A stretch of DNA of 64,000 nucleotides, taken from Gymnorhina tibicen. Its lineage: Eukaryota > Chordata > Aves > Passeriformes > Artamidae. Positions 1-12,540 of this stretch are shown one piece after another (within the stretch, counting starts at the first letter, position 1; the number at the start of each line of letters is the position of its first letter). The stretch spans positions 272,281-336,280 of the forward strand of contig VXAZ01002377.1 of the NCBI GenBank assembly GCA_013399875.1, read 5' to 3'. The notes beneath the pieces are model-generated. The model was not told the origin of the DNA, did no database searches, and was given only the letters and a program-made list of their open reading frames with translations. The translations under genes and the position numbers were made by a program.

Positions 1-140
1 AATAATTTACTCCCTACACCCAGAGCTACATCTGGACCCACAAACTGAGCAGTTCTTTTTCAGGCCTGGAGGGAAACTGATATGGTCTGATCACATCCAC
101 GCTGCTAAAATCCAGAAAACGGACATTTATCCCAAAACCT

Positions 141-210
141 AGAATCACAGAGTCCTAGAACTGCCTGAGCTGGAAAGGACTTTTGAGATCATCGTGTTCC
201 ACCCCCTTCT
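141..210 (-). mobile_element. CR1 LINE 3'-end fragment
   Basis: AGAATCACAGAGTCCTAGAA followed by gagctggaaaggacttttgagatcatc matches the inverted CR1 3' end (terminal 8-mer region and the 'ggaaaggacc..gagatcatc' block). Only about 70 bases remain. It is diverged, so an old copy. Confidence 0.7.
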
Positions 211-1033
211 GGCGGGCCTGTTTGTCTTCTCTCCCACCACCTTCTTTTCTCTGCAGCTTTTGTGGTTTTGTTGCTCTTCTGTGAGGAGGGAAGTGGGGTG
301 AGAAGTGGAAATTGTCTTGATCTGCTTTTCCAGCCCTGCCTGCTCCTGTTCCCCAGGCTGATTCTCGCACCAAGTGTTCACCTCCCTCCTTCACCACCCA
401 CAGCATCTTATGGCAATGAATTTTCTTAATTATGAGTTAGACTTTTTAAAAAAAATAAAAGACCTCTTTTCTTTCATTACTTCTGAATCTTCCACCTTCC
501 CAAGCCAGGTGCCAGGGGAGAAAAAAGATGCCTCCAAAACACTTAGATCATTAGCTTGGAGGTGGTAGTTCTCTCTCCTGTGGGAAACCATGGAGGTCCC
601 ATCCTGAGAGCCACTTCAAATCACCGAGATAAAATAAGCCACAGGGGAGGTGGAGACTGTGATGGACCAGCTCTGATTTATGCAGGCTGGAAACCCAGGC
701 TGAGTATTTGGGGATCAGTTGTTTGGTGTTATTTTAATTGGTCCTTTCCACCTCTAATTGCTCTGTGTCCCTGTGGCTGCTGCCTTACGAGCAAAATTAA
801 TTTGGGCTTTGTTTAATGTTGAGATGGAGGCTCTGAAGCCTGACGGATGCCCAAGCCAACAGCCTTGGCACGGCTTTAATTCCAGTTTCCTGGTGCTCCT
901 GAAAACGTGAGCAGGCACAGACCTTCTCCATTGTTAAAAATTCCCCATCCTGAGCTGGTATTTTTTTGGGATGCATTGCTGGCTTGGAAGATCCCCGTCT
1001 CCCTCCCAGATGGAGCACCTCTAGATGAGTTCC

Positions 1034-1485
1034 CTGAATCAGTCAGGTTGGAAAAGACCTTTGAGATCGTCAAGTCCAGCCTATGACCTAACACCACCTT
1101 ATCAACCAGACCATGACACTGAGTGCCACATCCAGTCTTTTTTTAAACACATCCAGGGATGGTGACTCCACCACCTCCCTGGGCAGCCCATTCTATGCCC
1201 AATCACTCTTTCTGCAGAGAAATTTTTCCTGATGGCCAGCCTAAACCTCTCCTGGCGCAGCTTAAGGCTGCGTCCTCTTGTCCTGTCACTGGTAGCCTGG
1301 GAAAAGAGCCTGGCCCCCACCTGGCTGCCCCCTCCTGTCAGGGAGTTGTAGAGAGTGATGAGGTCTCCTTTTCTCCAGGCTGAGCCCCACCAGCTCCCTC
1401 AACTGCTCCTCACAGGGCTTGTGCTCCAGACCCTTCACCAGCCTTGTCACCCTTCTCAGGTGTTCAAGCACCTCAGCATCCTTCC
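1034..1485 (-). mobile_element. CR1 LINE copy, older subfamily
   Basis: The inverted copy starts at the 3' end (gaatcagtcaggttgg, then aagtccagcc), runs through 'ctgagtgccacatccagtc' and 'ctccaccacctccctgggcagccc', and ends in the 'ctccagacccttcaccagcc' region. The wording differs from the younger CR1 copies elsewhere in the window, so this is another, older subfamily. It is 5'-truncated with no reverse transcriptase frame. Confidence 0.88.
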
Positions 1486-1499
1486 ATTCCATGTGTTGC

Positions 1500-1930
1500 C
1501 TTTTCCTGGGCTTAGAATTAAAAACCAAACACGGTTAGAGGTGAAAAAAGGGTTTTACCTCTGTATTTATTTAAGGATCCTTTGGTGCATCACATCCAGG
1601 CAGAAGGCACCCCCGAGTGCACATCGAGAATGCACACTGAAAGTGCCCACCCGCCTCCAAGAGTGTGTGTGTGTGTACCCACACCCCAGTGTGTGTCTGT
1701 CTCTCCCTGAAGATTCATATATACAGTTATAACCTTGCACATTAGCATATCTATCAAAGATTCCCCAATGAGAGGCTCAAGAGAAGCCCCCATCCTGAGG
1801 AACCTTCTCCCTGGATGGGCCTATCTTGGTTTACAGAAGGTGTTCTGGAGAGGACCTTGGTGCCTGGGCACGCAGTTTCTGACCAACTGCGAGGCTCCCA
1901 AGATGTTTGGTCTCTTGGCTTAACAGAACT
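1500..1930 (-). mobile_element. probable LTR fragment of an endogenous retrovirus
   Basis: Read on the minus strand, this stretch has the order expected of a long terminal repeat: a TATA-like tatatatg at about 1715-1722, then about 150 bases on an AATAAA at 1566-1571, then a short pyrimidine-rich U5-like tail ending in ..GGCAACA near 1494. No matching TG start or target-site duplication could be fixed at the right edge (about 1930). It sits in the last FAM167A intron, antisense to that gene, about 215 bases before the exon, and touches the CR1 copy ending at about 1485. It could instead be unique intron DNA with chance signals. No viral reading frame is present. Confidence 0.45.
1663..1700 (+). 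repeat. short imperfect GT repeat
   Basis: Two short (GT)n patches separated by a C-rich interruption, inside the LTR-like segment. Confidence 0.6.
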
Positions 1931-2043
1931 TTGGGTCTAAGCCAGTTATCAGACTTGGGTTACAAGTATGTGGGCTAAAAGCACTAAGGATACATGCAAA
2001 GCTGTATGAAAGGGTATATGAGAGGAGTATATGAGAGGGGTAA

Positions 2044-2409
<366 letters not shown>

Positions 2410-3673
2410 ACGGGGGGGCAGGAGAGGGAAGGATGGGGGAGAAAGAGGGAGACGGGTTTCTCTGCCTCATGGCTGGGTGAGGAGAGGCCAACGAGGAGCA
2501 GAGGGAACGGGAGCAAACAGGGAACCCGCAGCTGGTCTTGGTGGCAGAGCAGAGGTGGGCACTGGAATGGCCCGGGGATGCTCATGGGGAAGGCAGGACC
2601 TGCATGGAGGAGGCCTGGAGAGCATCCAAATCCAACATGTGCACTCAGCTCCTTTTCCAAGTCCCTTCTCCTCCTCTTCCCCCCACAGGACGCGGCTTGG
2701 TGTAGGTGGCTGTGCTCAAAAATCAAAGGAGGGGGTCAAAAATCAGCCACAAAGCAAAATCCCTCTTCACTTTCCCTTCCCCTCCTCCCAGGCTGGAGCA
2801 GCAATGTCATTCTCCTCCATGGATGTCTCCTTGGGCACCAACCCTCAGCCTCTGCTGCTCCAAGCACAGGGTCCGTGGGGCTATTTCAGGTGGGAAGTTG
2901 ATTTCCAGTGGGAAGGAGCCCTCCCAGCAAGCAAAGGACTGTGGGTTAAATGGTAGCAGCCCAGAGAAGCGGTGAGAAGAAGTGTTTGTTGGATTGCTCC
3001 ATAGAGTCCGGGGCACTACAGCTTCCTTTTGCCTGCGGTACAGATTATGGATTCTCCATGGGCACATTCAGAGATTCCAGCTGACCAGAAGTCTCCTGTG
3101 TGCCCTGGAAGTCACACCCAGAGCAATACACTTTTCTGATCCTGTTGGACCCCACTGTCAGCCACAAGACACCCTGTGGTTCTCCCTGCAAAGGAGGAAG
3201 TGTTGGACCCAAGACACCTCCTGTCAGAGAAATCCCCAGGCTGACACCCCCCAGCAACAGCACCAGCAAATCCTGGATCCTCTGTAGCAACACGCATCCA
3301 TCAGAGAGAGGAACTTCAGGAGGAGAAAAGGGACTTTTGGGTAATGAACTCAAAATGGGGCTATGAAATTAAAGGGAGAAATTGCTGTGATGAGCTTTGG
3401 ACCTGCAGCAACACGGGGGATTCCTCCCTGCCCAGCAGATTGTGAGATGGATGCTGGATTTTCTTGCCTTTCAGTGCACACAGCTGCCTGTACCTGGCAC
3501 GGGGGGCAGAGACCTCTGGTGCCGCCCAGCAAGGGCAGGGACTCCAGAGGCCTTGCCATGGCAATTTTGGGACACTTGGCATCCAAGACAGTACAGATCA
3601 AACGTGGGTGCCTTCGGGCTCTCCCTCCTGTGCCCACACCGCTCCTGACCCTGTCAGAGTGGAACAGTCCTGC

Positions 3674-3752
3674 TCATGGTGTCCCTGCCCACGGCAGGAG
3701 GGTTGGAATCAGAGGATCTTTATGGTCCCATCCAACGCAAACCATCCTACAA
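3674..3752 (+). mobile_element. CR1 3'-end fragment
   Basis: The copy retains 'catggtgtccctgcccacgg', 'gggttggaatcagaggatct' and 'atccaacgcaaaccatcc', the last about 80 bases of a CR1 in sense orientation. The middle is diverged. It lies inside the probable FAM167A 3'UTR. Confidence 0.7.
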
Positions 3753-5083
3753 ACCCAGCCCAACTCTGCTCCTCACCGCGTGCCCGCGCAGGAGCAGCTC
3801 TTGGCTGAGCAGACCTGGCTGTGCCCACAGCACCTGGGAAGGAGCAGGAGGAGCAATCCCGCTGCTCTGGAAGCTGTGGCTGTGTCGATGTGCCTGTAGC
3901 TGTCTGTGAGCTCTGTGTGTGTGTGTCAGTCGCTGTGTGTGTGCATCTGAGCCCGCAGGATGCCTCTCCCGGGAGGCTCCGGGCTGGGTTCATGCCTTTG
4001 TTCCGAAACGTGATGGGAACCGGGATCCCGGCGTGCCTGAGAAGATGCAAAGAGGCTTCCAGACCTGGGGGTCCACAGGGGGTTTTAGGTTGGTGCAGAG
4101 AAGACAAATAATTCGTGTGCATCCACAGGTCTCCATGGGAGGGACAAATCAAGGGGTTCACAGACGTGTGGGGCTGGGGACTCGAGCTGAGATCAGTCCT
4201 GCATCCCCCACAAGCCCTGAGTGATGCCTCCCCATCCACTCCAAAGCTTCCTGAGTATCTTTCTGCTAAGGAAGGAGGAATTTTAGGCACCAGAGCTTTA
4301 TCTATACCTTCAGCACCATGCCTGGGTGCTGAATCTTGTACTCCAGAGGTGAGGAAAGTTTATTTTGGGTTGTGACCACACTGTCACTTGGCCTCTGGAC
4401 AAGACAACCAGCTATGGTGCTGTTTAGTTTACTAGGAACAGCCTTATTTCCCCATGGACATCTTGGGAAAACAAAAAAACCCACCTCATTAAAATTCTTC
4501 TTTGTTTACTTTTTTCATAAAAATAAATCAGTTTGTGTCCCACATGTTGATTTTTCAGAGGCGTTTTCAATCAGAAGATACAGATGATGGTTTTCCAGTG
4601 AAAATAATGCCTTGGAAAGGGGAATTGTTTCTCTCTAGGGTCAACTGGAGTTGAGTACAGGGTGGACCTGACTTTAGGCTCTTGTCTGGAAGCTGAAAGC
4701 AGGAAGTTAATTCAAGCACAGTCTTAGGGGGTCTTTACACGTGGCGTTAGAAAATCAGACGTCTGGGTTCCAGACATGTATTTTCTGCATTAAGGGGGAT
4801 GAGGGATGGGTGTAACTGCCAGCTGTTTGTCGAAATGCACAATTTTTTAATTATAAAAACTCTGTCTGTATTGATTTGTGCCTCTGGTCTGTCACTGTGT
4901 CGGGGAAGCACCAGGACGGTGCATGCCAGGATTACAGGTGTGCCAGGTTTGATCCTGGCAGGTTTTTGTATCGCTCACACCCATCAGCTTCACCTGGCAG
5001 TCCAGGAGAGATGGGAGGAGAAGAAGAAAAGCAGGTGGGAGCACTTATGGTGTATTTGGACAAAAACGTATGGGAAAGAAAGC

Positions 5084-5106
5084 AAAAAAAAAAAAAAAAA
5101 AAAAAA
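5084..5106 (+). repeat. A23 homopolymer
   Basis: An uninterrupted run of 23 A. No gene-like body or AATAAA lies just upstream, so it does not look like a processed-pseudogene tail. Its length may be unstable or mis-assembled. Confidence 0.9.
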
Positions 5107-5865
5107 GAGATCACTTTTTTATGTTTTATGTTATTCAGCCATTGAATAAAAAGTGGGCCCAGGCACTGAAAATATATCAGGTTAGGGAGGAAAAAATAAA
5201 TAGAAGTAGGTCTGATTTTTGCTGAATTCTCTTTTAAAATAAAGAGTCACCCAAATGTTGGGTCAGCTTTGAGGAACATGAGGAGAGGTCATGGCTCCCA
5301 CCACAACATTCCCAGAAAGGAGCCTGCAGGTCTCAGCTGTCCACAATGAGGTGATTCAAGCCCTCAAGTGCTGGTTCCTCTCCTGGGGCTTAGAGCCACA
5401 TTCCCTTCCCCAGATGCCTGGAGAGAAAAGCTGGTGGAAATCAAGGCTGGTCCTTCTGAGGTCCATCCTGAAAGTGCCTTTTTGTGGACCGACAAATCAA
5501 ACTCCATCTCCATCTGGAGCTCCAGTGCCTGCTGCTCCATCTCCTGGAAGCAGGAATCTTCTGGGCACTGATTCAAGTGTTGTCCTCAGCCACCCAGTGA
5601 GACATGTTCCTCGTGAAATGGAAGAGCCAGTTGGAGACTAATCCACAGGAATAATTAACTGCATTTTTAATAAAGTTGGTCGCACTGGAGGACCATGGAT
5701 TTTTCCAGGCTATCTGGAAGATAAAATTTCAGATTATTTTTCTTTGCCCCCAGAAAGCTCAATGCAAATTTTCAAAGGGCAGAGGGTGGAAAATCAGTTT
5801 AGCATTTTAATTGGATAAATTTTGCTTTTACTCAAAACTTAAACACTTTGCTTAAAATTCTTTGC

Positions 5866-6080
5866 TTAGGAGGAAATTGTTCCCTGAGAGGGTGAGGAGG
5901 CCCTGGCACAGGTTGCCCAGAGAAGCTGTGGCTGCCCCTGGATCCCTGGCAGTGTCCAAGGCCAGGTTGGACAGGGCTTGGAGCAACCTGGGATAGTGGG
6001 AGGTGTCCCTGCCCCTGGCAGGGGGAGGGACTGGATAATTTTTAAGATCTCTTCCAACCCAAACCATTCTGGGATTCTGC
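5866..6080 (+). mobile_element. CR1 LINE 3' end
   Basis: A continuous CR1 3' end from 'gaaattgttccctgagaggg' through 'ggcacaggttgcccagagaa' to 'aaccattctgggattctg'. Truncated at the 5' side, in the same orientation as FAM167A. Confidence 0.93.
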
Positions 6081-7564
6081 AAAAATAGTTCTAAAAATCT
6101 TAAATTACAGCTGAGACATTAACACTTCATTTTCATTCAAACATTGTTTTGCTACTAACAGTCCAAAAATTTTCCTTGGAAGAGCCTTAATAAAACTTTT
6201 CCACTTTCTCTTTTTCAGGTAGACCCACTCCCTGAAGTTTTAGTCAGTCCAAACCCTACCTTTTCAGCATGGAGAAATCAGTTAAAAATTAACTGGCCCA
6301 GATTTCTTTTTTTTCTTTTTACTTCCTTTGGGTCAATTAAGAGGAAGCACAAAGTGATTTTGCACGTTTTACCTCAGGATCAGCTGGCTGCTCTCCCTGG
6401 CACGGGCTGCCACGACCTAGTAATGGACAGGTCCTTGCTCCTCTGTCACAGCACCAAAGCAGAAATGATGAAAAGGGTCATTGTTCCCGGGAAAGTGTCT
6501 CATTCCTCACTCTTTTGGCACTGGGAAGTGCTATCCCATAATCAGTGAGTGATTCGAGGTCTCCCCCAATCACCCCCATAAAACCTTAATTAAATTCGGT
6601 GGAGACATGGTCACAGAAATGCCACACTGGGTCCCCTTGCACCAGGAAAGCAGAGGAATGACACATTTAAGGACTTAAAGGCTGAATTTTCCTATTGCCA
6701 CTGCTGCACGGGATTTCAACTACCACAGTTTAACCATTTTTTACAGATATAGATAACATAGATATGGATAGATACGGAAAAAAATCCCAGCTGGGGTATT
6801 CCCAGCACCTCGTGGGTTTATTTCACAGCCTGACACTGTCTGCTGAGTGGGTTTTCCTTCAGATCGAGGCAGACAGGAGGAGGGGGAAGGAAAAAACAAG
6901 GGATTGCAAAGAGGAGGTGGCAGGCTCCACGCCAGAGCCGGAGTCAGACTCGCTTCCCCCGCCGCACGTTTTACAACCAGGGGTTGTGTCTGAGGGGATG
7001 CACGCGTGACATCCCAAAACCCCGGGGAGAAACCACCCCTCCGGCATCACTCGTAAACCAGATGGTGGCCAGAGGAGCCGTGCAGCAGCTCCAAGGAGGA
7101 GCGGCACCCAAAGATGTGCAAACCACTCCTAAAATCCTCGCTCATCTCCGTGTGACCTCTGGGAAATCTGGGAAGCTGAGTGGCACCAGCACGTCCCTCC
7201 CCTCTCCAGGCACGGGACACTGCTGAGTCCTGGATAATCACGCTCACTCCCGGGAGCCCCAGGCTGCAATGGTTGGGAAGTTAAAGGGAAATGTAAATGT
7301 GGAATTTAGGGTAAGCAACAATTAAATTTGGGGAAAACTCCTGATTTCAGCCTTTCATCTTTCATCTTTTCAATCCATTTTACAAAGAAGGATCGAGAAA
7401 CCACCTTCATTCACCCATCTTTCAGAGCAGCCAAGACCTGGACTGGCCCTGTCCTTGCAGAAGGTGGACATTACAGAGTCCTTGTGGTCAGACAAACCAT
7501 TCTGGTCACTGCTGCCCTCAGCACCTAAATGTGCTTTAAAATGCTCTGGGCCAGCCACTGAGAG
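6081..7564. other. intergenic, no gene seen
   Basis: Unique, mostly AT-rich sequence. No splice-bounded open frame with recognisable protein similarity on either strand. A pyrimidine-rich stretch (6300-6330) and a CpG-containing patch at about 6940-7035 are the only compositional features. Confidence 0.6.
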
Positions 7565-7722
7565 GGGTCTGCAGTGCCAAAGTTGTGGCTATCCCCTCCC
7601 TGGAAGTGTCCAAGGCCAGGCTGGACAGGGCTTGGAGCAGCCTGGGCTAGTGGAAAGTGGTGGCTGGAATGAGATAACCTTTGTTTTCCCTTCCAACCCA
7701 ATCCATTCTGGGGTTCCATGAG
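7565..7722 (+). mobile_element. CR1 LINE 3' end, short
   Basis: Starts inside the 'agttgtggctatcccc' block, contains 'gtccaaggccaggctggaca', and ends 'caatccattctggggttcc'. An internal deletion removes the usual 'gtccctgcccatggcagggg' block. Confidence 0.9.
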
Positions 7723-10700
7723 GATGCTCAGTGCTTCACCACTGCTCCTTCCCCGACCCCCCCTCTCCCTCGTGGCTGTCTCAGCTCCCCCCCAGAGGGG
7801 GATGAGGGGGAGGAGGGAGGTTATTACACAACGTTTTTGTTCCACTGACAATTTCCCTCTGCCAGTTGGAACAGGCTGCTCATAAATTTCGGCTTTCTGG
7901 AGGGGTTTCAGGAGTTTTGCATTCTTAGATCATTGTCTGCCTTTCCCAGGAACAATGGGGGTAGGAAGGAGCTGCTCCAGAAATGCCGTGTGCTACAAGG
8001 GGATCTCTCTTGGACAGGGATTGCTCAGGGGGACAGAGGGAGTTGCCCTCAGCTGCTTCAGCTCCCAGCCCGGGTAGCCAAGGAGGCAGCTCAGTGGGAA
8101 GCAGGAATGCTGCTGACAGTGCCCTGTGCAGATCTGCAAAGGTCAGCTCCTTCCTGCCACCCTAGAAAGATGGTTGGAGGGGTTATCCTCTGATTATAAG
8201 GTGGGAAAGGAGACGTGGGATGCCCCACGCTGTGGGTGCTCAGCCTGAGAGGCAGCTGAGCGCCTTCTGGACTCCCAGGTGTGAGCACCTTGGCAGGCTC
8301 AGCACGTCCCTCACCACCCTGGGAGCTGCTGGGACTGGGATTTCAGAGAAAATCTTGTCCTGCAAGACAAGAAAAACAAGACAAGAAAAAATTGCAAGAC
8401 AATTAAAACTGAAAGCCTGTTGCAAGGCTTCCACCCAGATCGGAGGGACCGAGGTCCTGATTCTCTCCAACTCATCCAGCAGCCTTGCAGAGAGCGCTGG
8501 GCCCTTCCCATGCTGCCAGTTCCAGCCAAAGCTTGGCTTGCCAAGGGTGTGCTCTGCCTGCTCCACGAGGTTCCTGGCGTGGCGTTGGTCCAGCCCAACC
8601 AGCACGGACTCCAACAACCATCAGGATGGGCTCGGGAGCTGCGGGAGCCAGGGATCATCCCAAACTGACAATCTGGGTGCTGCCACCTCTTTGGGGGCAT
8701 GAGGGTTTAACCGTCTCCACCTGCCTGGGCTGTACCAGCTGGAATCCTGGGCACAGGAATGACCCTGGTGCTGTTCAGGCTGCCCACAGCGCTGCAGCAG
8801 CTGCTTGAGGGAACTCAGCCAGGACAGAGTCTCTGTTTCTTACAGAGAGCAGTCACCGAGGACTCAGAAATCTTGTGAAGGGACAATTCCCCAGAGCATT
8901 TTTAAGCCAAAGCTGTAGGGAAAAAGTTTTCTTGACTCGTGACACGCAAACCTCTCCCCCAGAGGTGGAATCACTCGTTTGGATGGGAACAGCAGGAGCT
9001 GTGCTTCACCAGCAACCAGGACCCATCCTCTGACCTAAGGCCAAGTGCCCAACCTGATCAGGTCCGTAATTAATTACAAAACAGCAGCCACACCAAACTG
9101 CATTTTAGGAATGTCTCTGACCCATGAAAGCTCCCAGATTTGCCCAGGGCGTGTTGTCCCATGCCTAACCCATGCCAGGGACTGTGATGACCATTGAAAT
9201 CCAGCACCTGGAAATGCTCCTCAGCCTTTTGGTTTGCCCCCAGCTCCCATACAGCCCCAGCACGGACACCAGTAAAGTCCTGAAGAAGTTATTTTTCCTT
9301 CCCTGGGTCTCTTCCAAGCCCACTCAGCACAGACCGAGGACCCCAGCCCTCTCAGACCCTCACGGAGAGGGTTGGCCAGCTCGTTCAGAAAGGTGGCTAT
9401 AAAATCTTAATTATCTTCATTAGCCACCAGCCTGCTCCGAGTTGCAGTCCCAGGGATGCCAGGATGTTTCCTAGTAACAGCATGCAATCAGCCAAAAAAA
9501 AAAGGGAATTATTTATCAGAGAGTTCCTTGCCATGCAGGAGGAGAGGATGGCAGAGGAAGGATGTCCCAGGGGCTCTGCAGGGAGGAGCTGCAGTCTCCA
9601 GCGCCTCCGTGAAGGACAGCAGGGTGCAGCGCTCCTGGAAATCCCTCCTTTGGGCAAAAAAACAGCCGCCAAAAAATCTTCCGTGCATCCCCTGAATGGG
9701 AAAAGCCAGGATGTCACACAAGAGCCAGGCTGAGCCCCTGTCCTGAGCTAAAAGGAACACTTCAGGCCAGGGGCTGGCTGTATATACCCAGCCATATTTC
9801 CTGGGAAAAGCCCTTTTTGGAGTTTTTCACCATTTTCCCATCCCAGCTTTGGGGTGAACAAAGGCAGGGACTGATCTTGGTGCAGACAAAGCTCGAGATT
9901 TGCCGTGTTCCTCAGGGTGAGGTGAAATTTGCCTCATTGTTTGTGATTTCTTCCCAGTTCTGGCAGGGAAGGAAAGGATTTAGCACCAGGATTTCAGTCC
10001 TAAGAGGTTTCTTCACATCCTCAAAATGCCAGCCTTCCTCTGGCCCCAATTCAAAGCTATTGCCACTGAAGAAGAAAAGCTGATTGCTTTGTGTGCTTTC
10101 TGTCACCTGGAATTCCCTGGAATTCTGTTTCTGCAGAGCAGCTTATGCACCAGCCTCCAGAGAACTAAACTTGGAGTCCGTGAGTTCTGGTCTTCCCATG
10201 TCCAGAAATTAATTCCCAGAGGACATGCTCCACGATTTTTCTAGGGTGTGAGGTGGGCCTGACCTCCAGAGCTCTCCAAATCCTCCTTTTTAATTTTTTA
10301 AGGTGTGTATAAAGCTCGGAGACACCTGAGGGTAGGCAGAGATCAGACACCAGGAGTTTTTTGTAGACGACAGGCAGCAGCCTCACAATCCCACCAGAGA
10401 GCTCCATTAGAGTAGTAGGATGACTCTCATGGATGTAAATACATTTAATTTCACTAAACAGCCCCTGAAAATTTATTTCCCCAGCTGCTGGTTATTCTCC
10501 TTCCCAAACTCTGCCGTTATGTGCAGGAGCTTGGAGCAAGTCTGACCTATAGAAACCGAGGGAAAAAAGGGCATTCAACTTTTCCCATAATCACCCTTTG
10601 TTAGGCTGTCCCCCCATCCAACAATCCACACACATTTTCCCTCAAGTGAGCTGTTAGAACACTTGCAAACCTCCTTTTTTGTCACTCTTAGCATCCCCGG

Positions 10701-11223
10701 CCACTCTCTGCTCCAGCTGGTCCTCAGCCCTCCAGCTTTCATCCCTAAGTACCCCAGCCATGCATTTGCTCTCTTCTTTCACTTCCCCTCCTTATTTCCA
10801 TTTCTTGTATGCTCCCTTTTAACAGCTCAGCTCACTAAGAAGTGTCTTAATTAGCCAAGGAGGCTTTGTGCTGAAATTCCTGATTTTCGTGTGCAAAGGC
10901 AGTGTTTTTTCCCAAGCTCTGAATGAGTTTTCTTTAAAAATAAATCAGCCGGCTGCCTTGGACACCTTCTCCCCTTCATAACAACCTCAGTGTTCCCCAA
11001 AAAATCTGAAGTCAACTCTCCTGAAATCCAAAGCCCTCAGCCTAGAGCTCGGCTTCTCAAGCCCCTCTTCAGGTGCAAGTCCAGTTATTTCACAGCTCTG
11101 AGAGCCCCAGCTGCCACGCCTGACCCCAGCTGTCCTCTGCTCCTCCTCCTTTATGAGCAGCAGGTCAAACACTCTGGTGGATGTGGACAGGAACTGACCA
11201 AGGACTCTCCCTGTGCTCTGTGC
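7723..11223. other. intergenic, no gene seen
   Basis: About 3.5 kb of unique sequence. Open frames of up to 160 codons near 8220-8702 lack recognisable domains, do not sit between splice signals, and overlap similar-length frames on the other strand, as expected in GC-rich DNA. An exact-looking small motif repeat (gaaaaacaagacaagaaaaa) occurs at 8370-8390. Confidence 0.6.
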
Positions 11224-11752
11224 TTGTGACATCCAGCCTGGAGCACTGAATCCACCTCTGGAGTCTCAGCATAAGGACATGGAATCGTTGGAGCAGGTCC
11301 AGAGGAGGCCATGGAGATGCTCCAAGGGCTGGAGCCCCTCTGCTCTGGAGCCAGGTTGGGAGAGCTGAGGGTGTTCACCTGGAGAAGAGAAACCCAGGGA
11401 GAACTTAGAGCCCCTTTCAGGACCTAAAGGGGCTTATAAAAAAGAGGATGAACAACTTTTTACATGGACAGAGAGTAACAAGACAAAGGGAACAGTTTTA
11501 GACTAGAAGAGGGGATATTAGGTTGGATATTCAGAAGAAATCCTTCAGTGTGAGGGTGGGGAGGTCCTGGCACAGGGTGCCCAGAGAAGCTGTGGCTGCC
11601 CCTGGATCCCTGGAAGTGTCCAAGGCCAGGTTGGACAGGGCTTGGAGCACCCTGGGCTAGTGGAAGGTGTCCCTGCCCATGGCAGGGGGTGGGAATGGGA
11701 TGATCTGTAAGGTGCCTTCCAACACAAACCATTCAGTGATTCCGTGGTTCTG
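11224..11752 (+). mobile_element. CR1 LINE copy, about 0.5 kb
   Basis: One of the longer CR1 copies. It opens at 'tgacatccagcctggagcac', runs through 'gaggccatggagatgctcca' and 'ggtgttcacctggagaag', and ends 'aaccattcagtgattccgtg'. The middle block ('acatggacagagagtaac') is more diverged. No coding capacity left. Confidence 0.94.
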
Positions 11753-11754
11753 GA

Positions 11755-11882
11755 CTTATCCTTCCTCGGAGATTTTTAAAAGCCATCGGGACACAACCCC
11801 GAGTAAGCTGCTCTAGGGAACCCTTGGACCGGGTGACCTCCAGTGTCCCTTCCCACTTAAACCATTCTGGGACTCCGTGAAC
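11755..11882 (+). mobile_element. second, older CR1 3' end abutting the first
   Basis: Starts 'ttatccttcctcggagattt', contains 'ctgctctagggaaccc' and 'gggtgacctccagtgtccc', and ends 'aaaccattctgggactccgt'. The wording belongs to an older CR1 subfamily. It begins within a few bases of the end of the neighbouring CR1, in the same orientation, so the younger copy probably inserted just upstream of, or into, the older one. Confidence 0.85.
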
Positions 11883-11929
11883 TGAAGCCGAGCTCTTGCA
11901 CTTGGCGAAGTCCAGCTGCAGTCCCTGGG

Positions 11930-12540
11930 CCGGAGCTCGTGGCACGGGGGGTTCTCAGATGCCCCCCCTGCACACACAGGATCACCCCGTGTTTCCCAGC
12001 CCGGCCAGCGCCCAGCCCGGCCTGTAAAGGACACAGGGACATGGTTTTCCCTCGGTATCACCCCGCCTTCCTCCCACCTCGCTCTCACCCTTCATCATCT
12101 GCAGCCCGGCCGTCCCAAGTATCCCAGCCCAGAGGAAACACGGCTTTTAATGAGCAGATCCAAGAGGTGCCACCGCGGCTCAGCCTCCCAGCGCTCCCAG
12201 CTCCTTTCTTTCCCATCGGACCCCCGTGGAGTGTTTGCTGTGCCTTCCCCGCTCCCCCCCTGCGCCTCTTTGTTCCCCTTCCACCGCTCCGCGGCCGCGG
12301 GGGTTTGATCACCTGCGGCTTTTTAATCCCGACGTGCAGCTCCCCTCCATCTCCCGGACAGCAAAGAAAGAAAGGTCCCCTTTGAGCTTCTCCCCGTTTT
12401 GTCTCCGGGCCCCCAATACCCTCCGAGAGCAGCTCTGCCCCATCCCCTTGAGCACCCCGCTCGCACAAAGCCCTCTTTGTGCCGGCCTGGGCTCCAGCCA
12501 GCCCGGGCTGCAGGCTCAGGCTTATCTTTAGGCAGAGCCA
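11930..12540. promoter_or_regulatory. GC-rich, CpG-containing segment; possible regulatory element
   Basis: About 600 bases of GC-rich, repeat-free sequence with CpG clusters, densest near 12270-12345 (ctccgcggccgcggggg and tcccgacgtgcagc). No TATA box or convincing first-exon donor was identified. Open frames here on both strands (up to about 148 codons) are low-complexity Pro/Arg/Ser-rich and look like by-products of base composition. It could be a distal enhancer or an unannotated non-coding first exon. Confidence 0.3.

Larger units (their letters stand above)
2410..5250 (+). other. FAM167A: probable FAM167A 3' untranslated region
   Basis: This is unique sequence after the FAM167A stop, with no splice-bounded coding frame that I recognise. 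Candidate poly(A) signals AATAAA lie at 4522-4527 (followed by a GT-rich stretch, gtttgtgtcc) and 5145-5150, with two more AATAAA matches near 5196 and 5236. It includes a small CR1 fragment at about 3674-3752, GT-rich patches near 3917-3950 and an A-run at 5084-5106. The true 3' end is not decided by sequence; the 4522 site has the best downstream context. Confidence 0.35.

Noticed and set aside
3709..4290. 193-codon minus-strand open frame
   Set aside because: Lies in the probable FAM167A 3'UTR, on the opposite strand. It has Ser/Pro/Thr-rich composition, crosses the CR1 fragment and GT-rich patches, and has no family match.
5040..5110. A23 run as the tail of a processed retrogene
   Set aside because: No poly(A) signal 10-30 bases upstream and no coding or target-duplication evidence.
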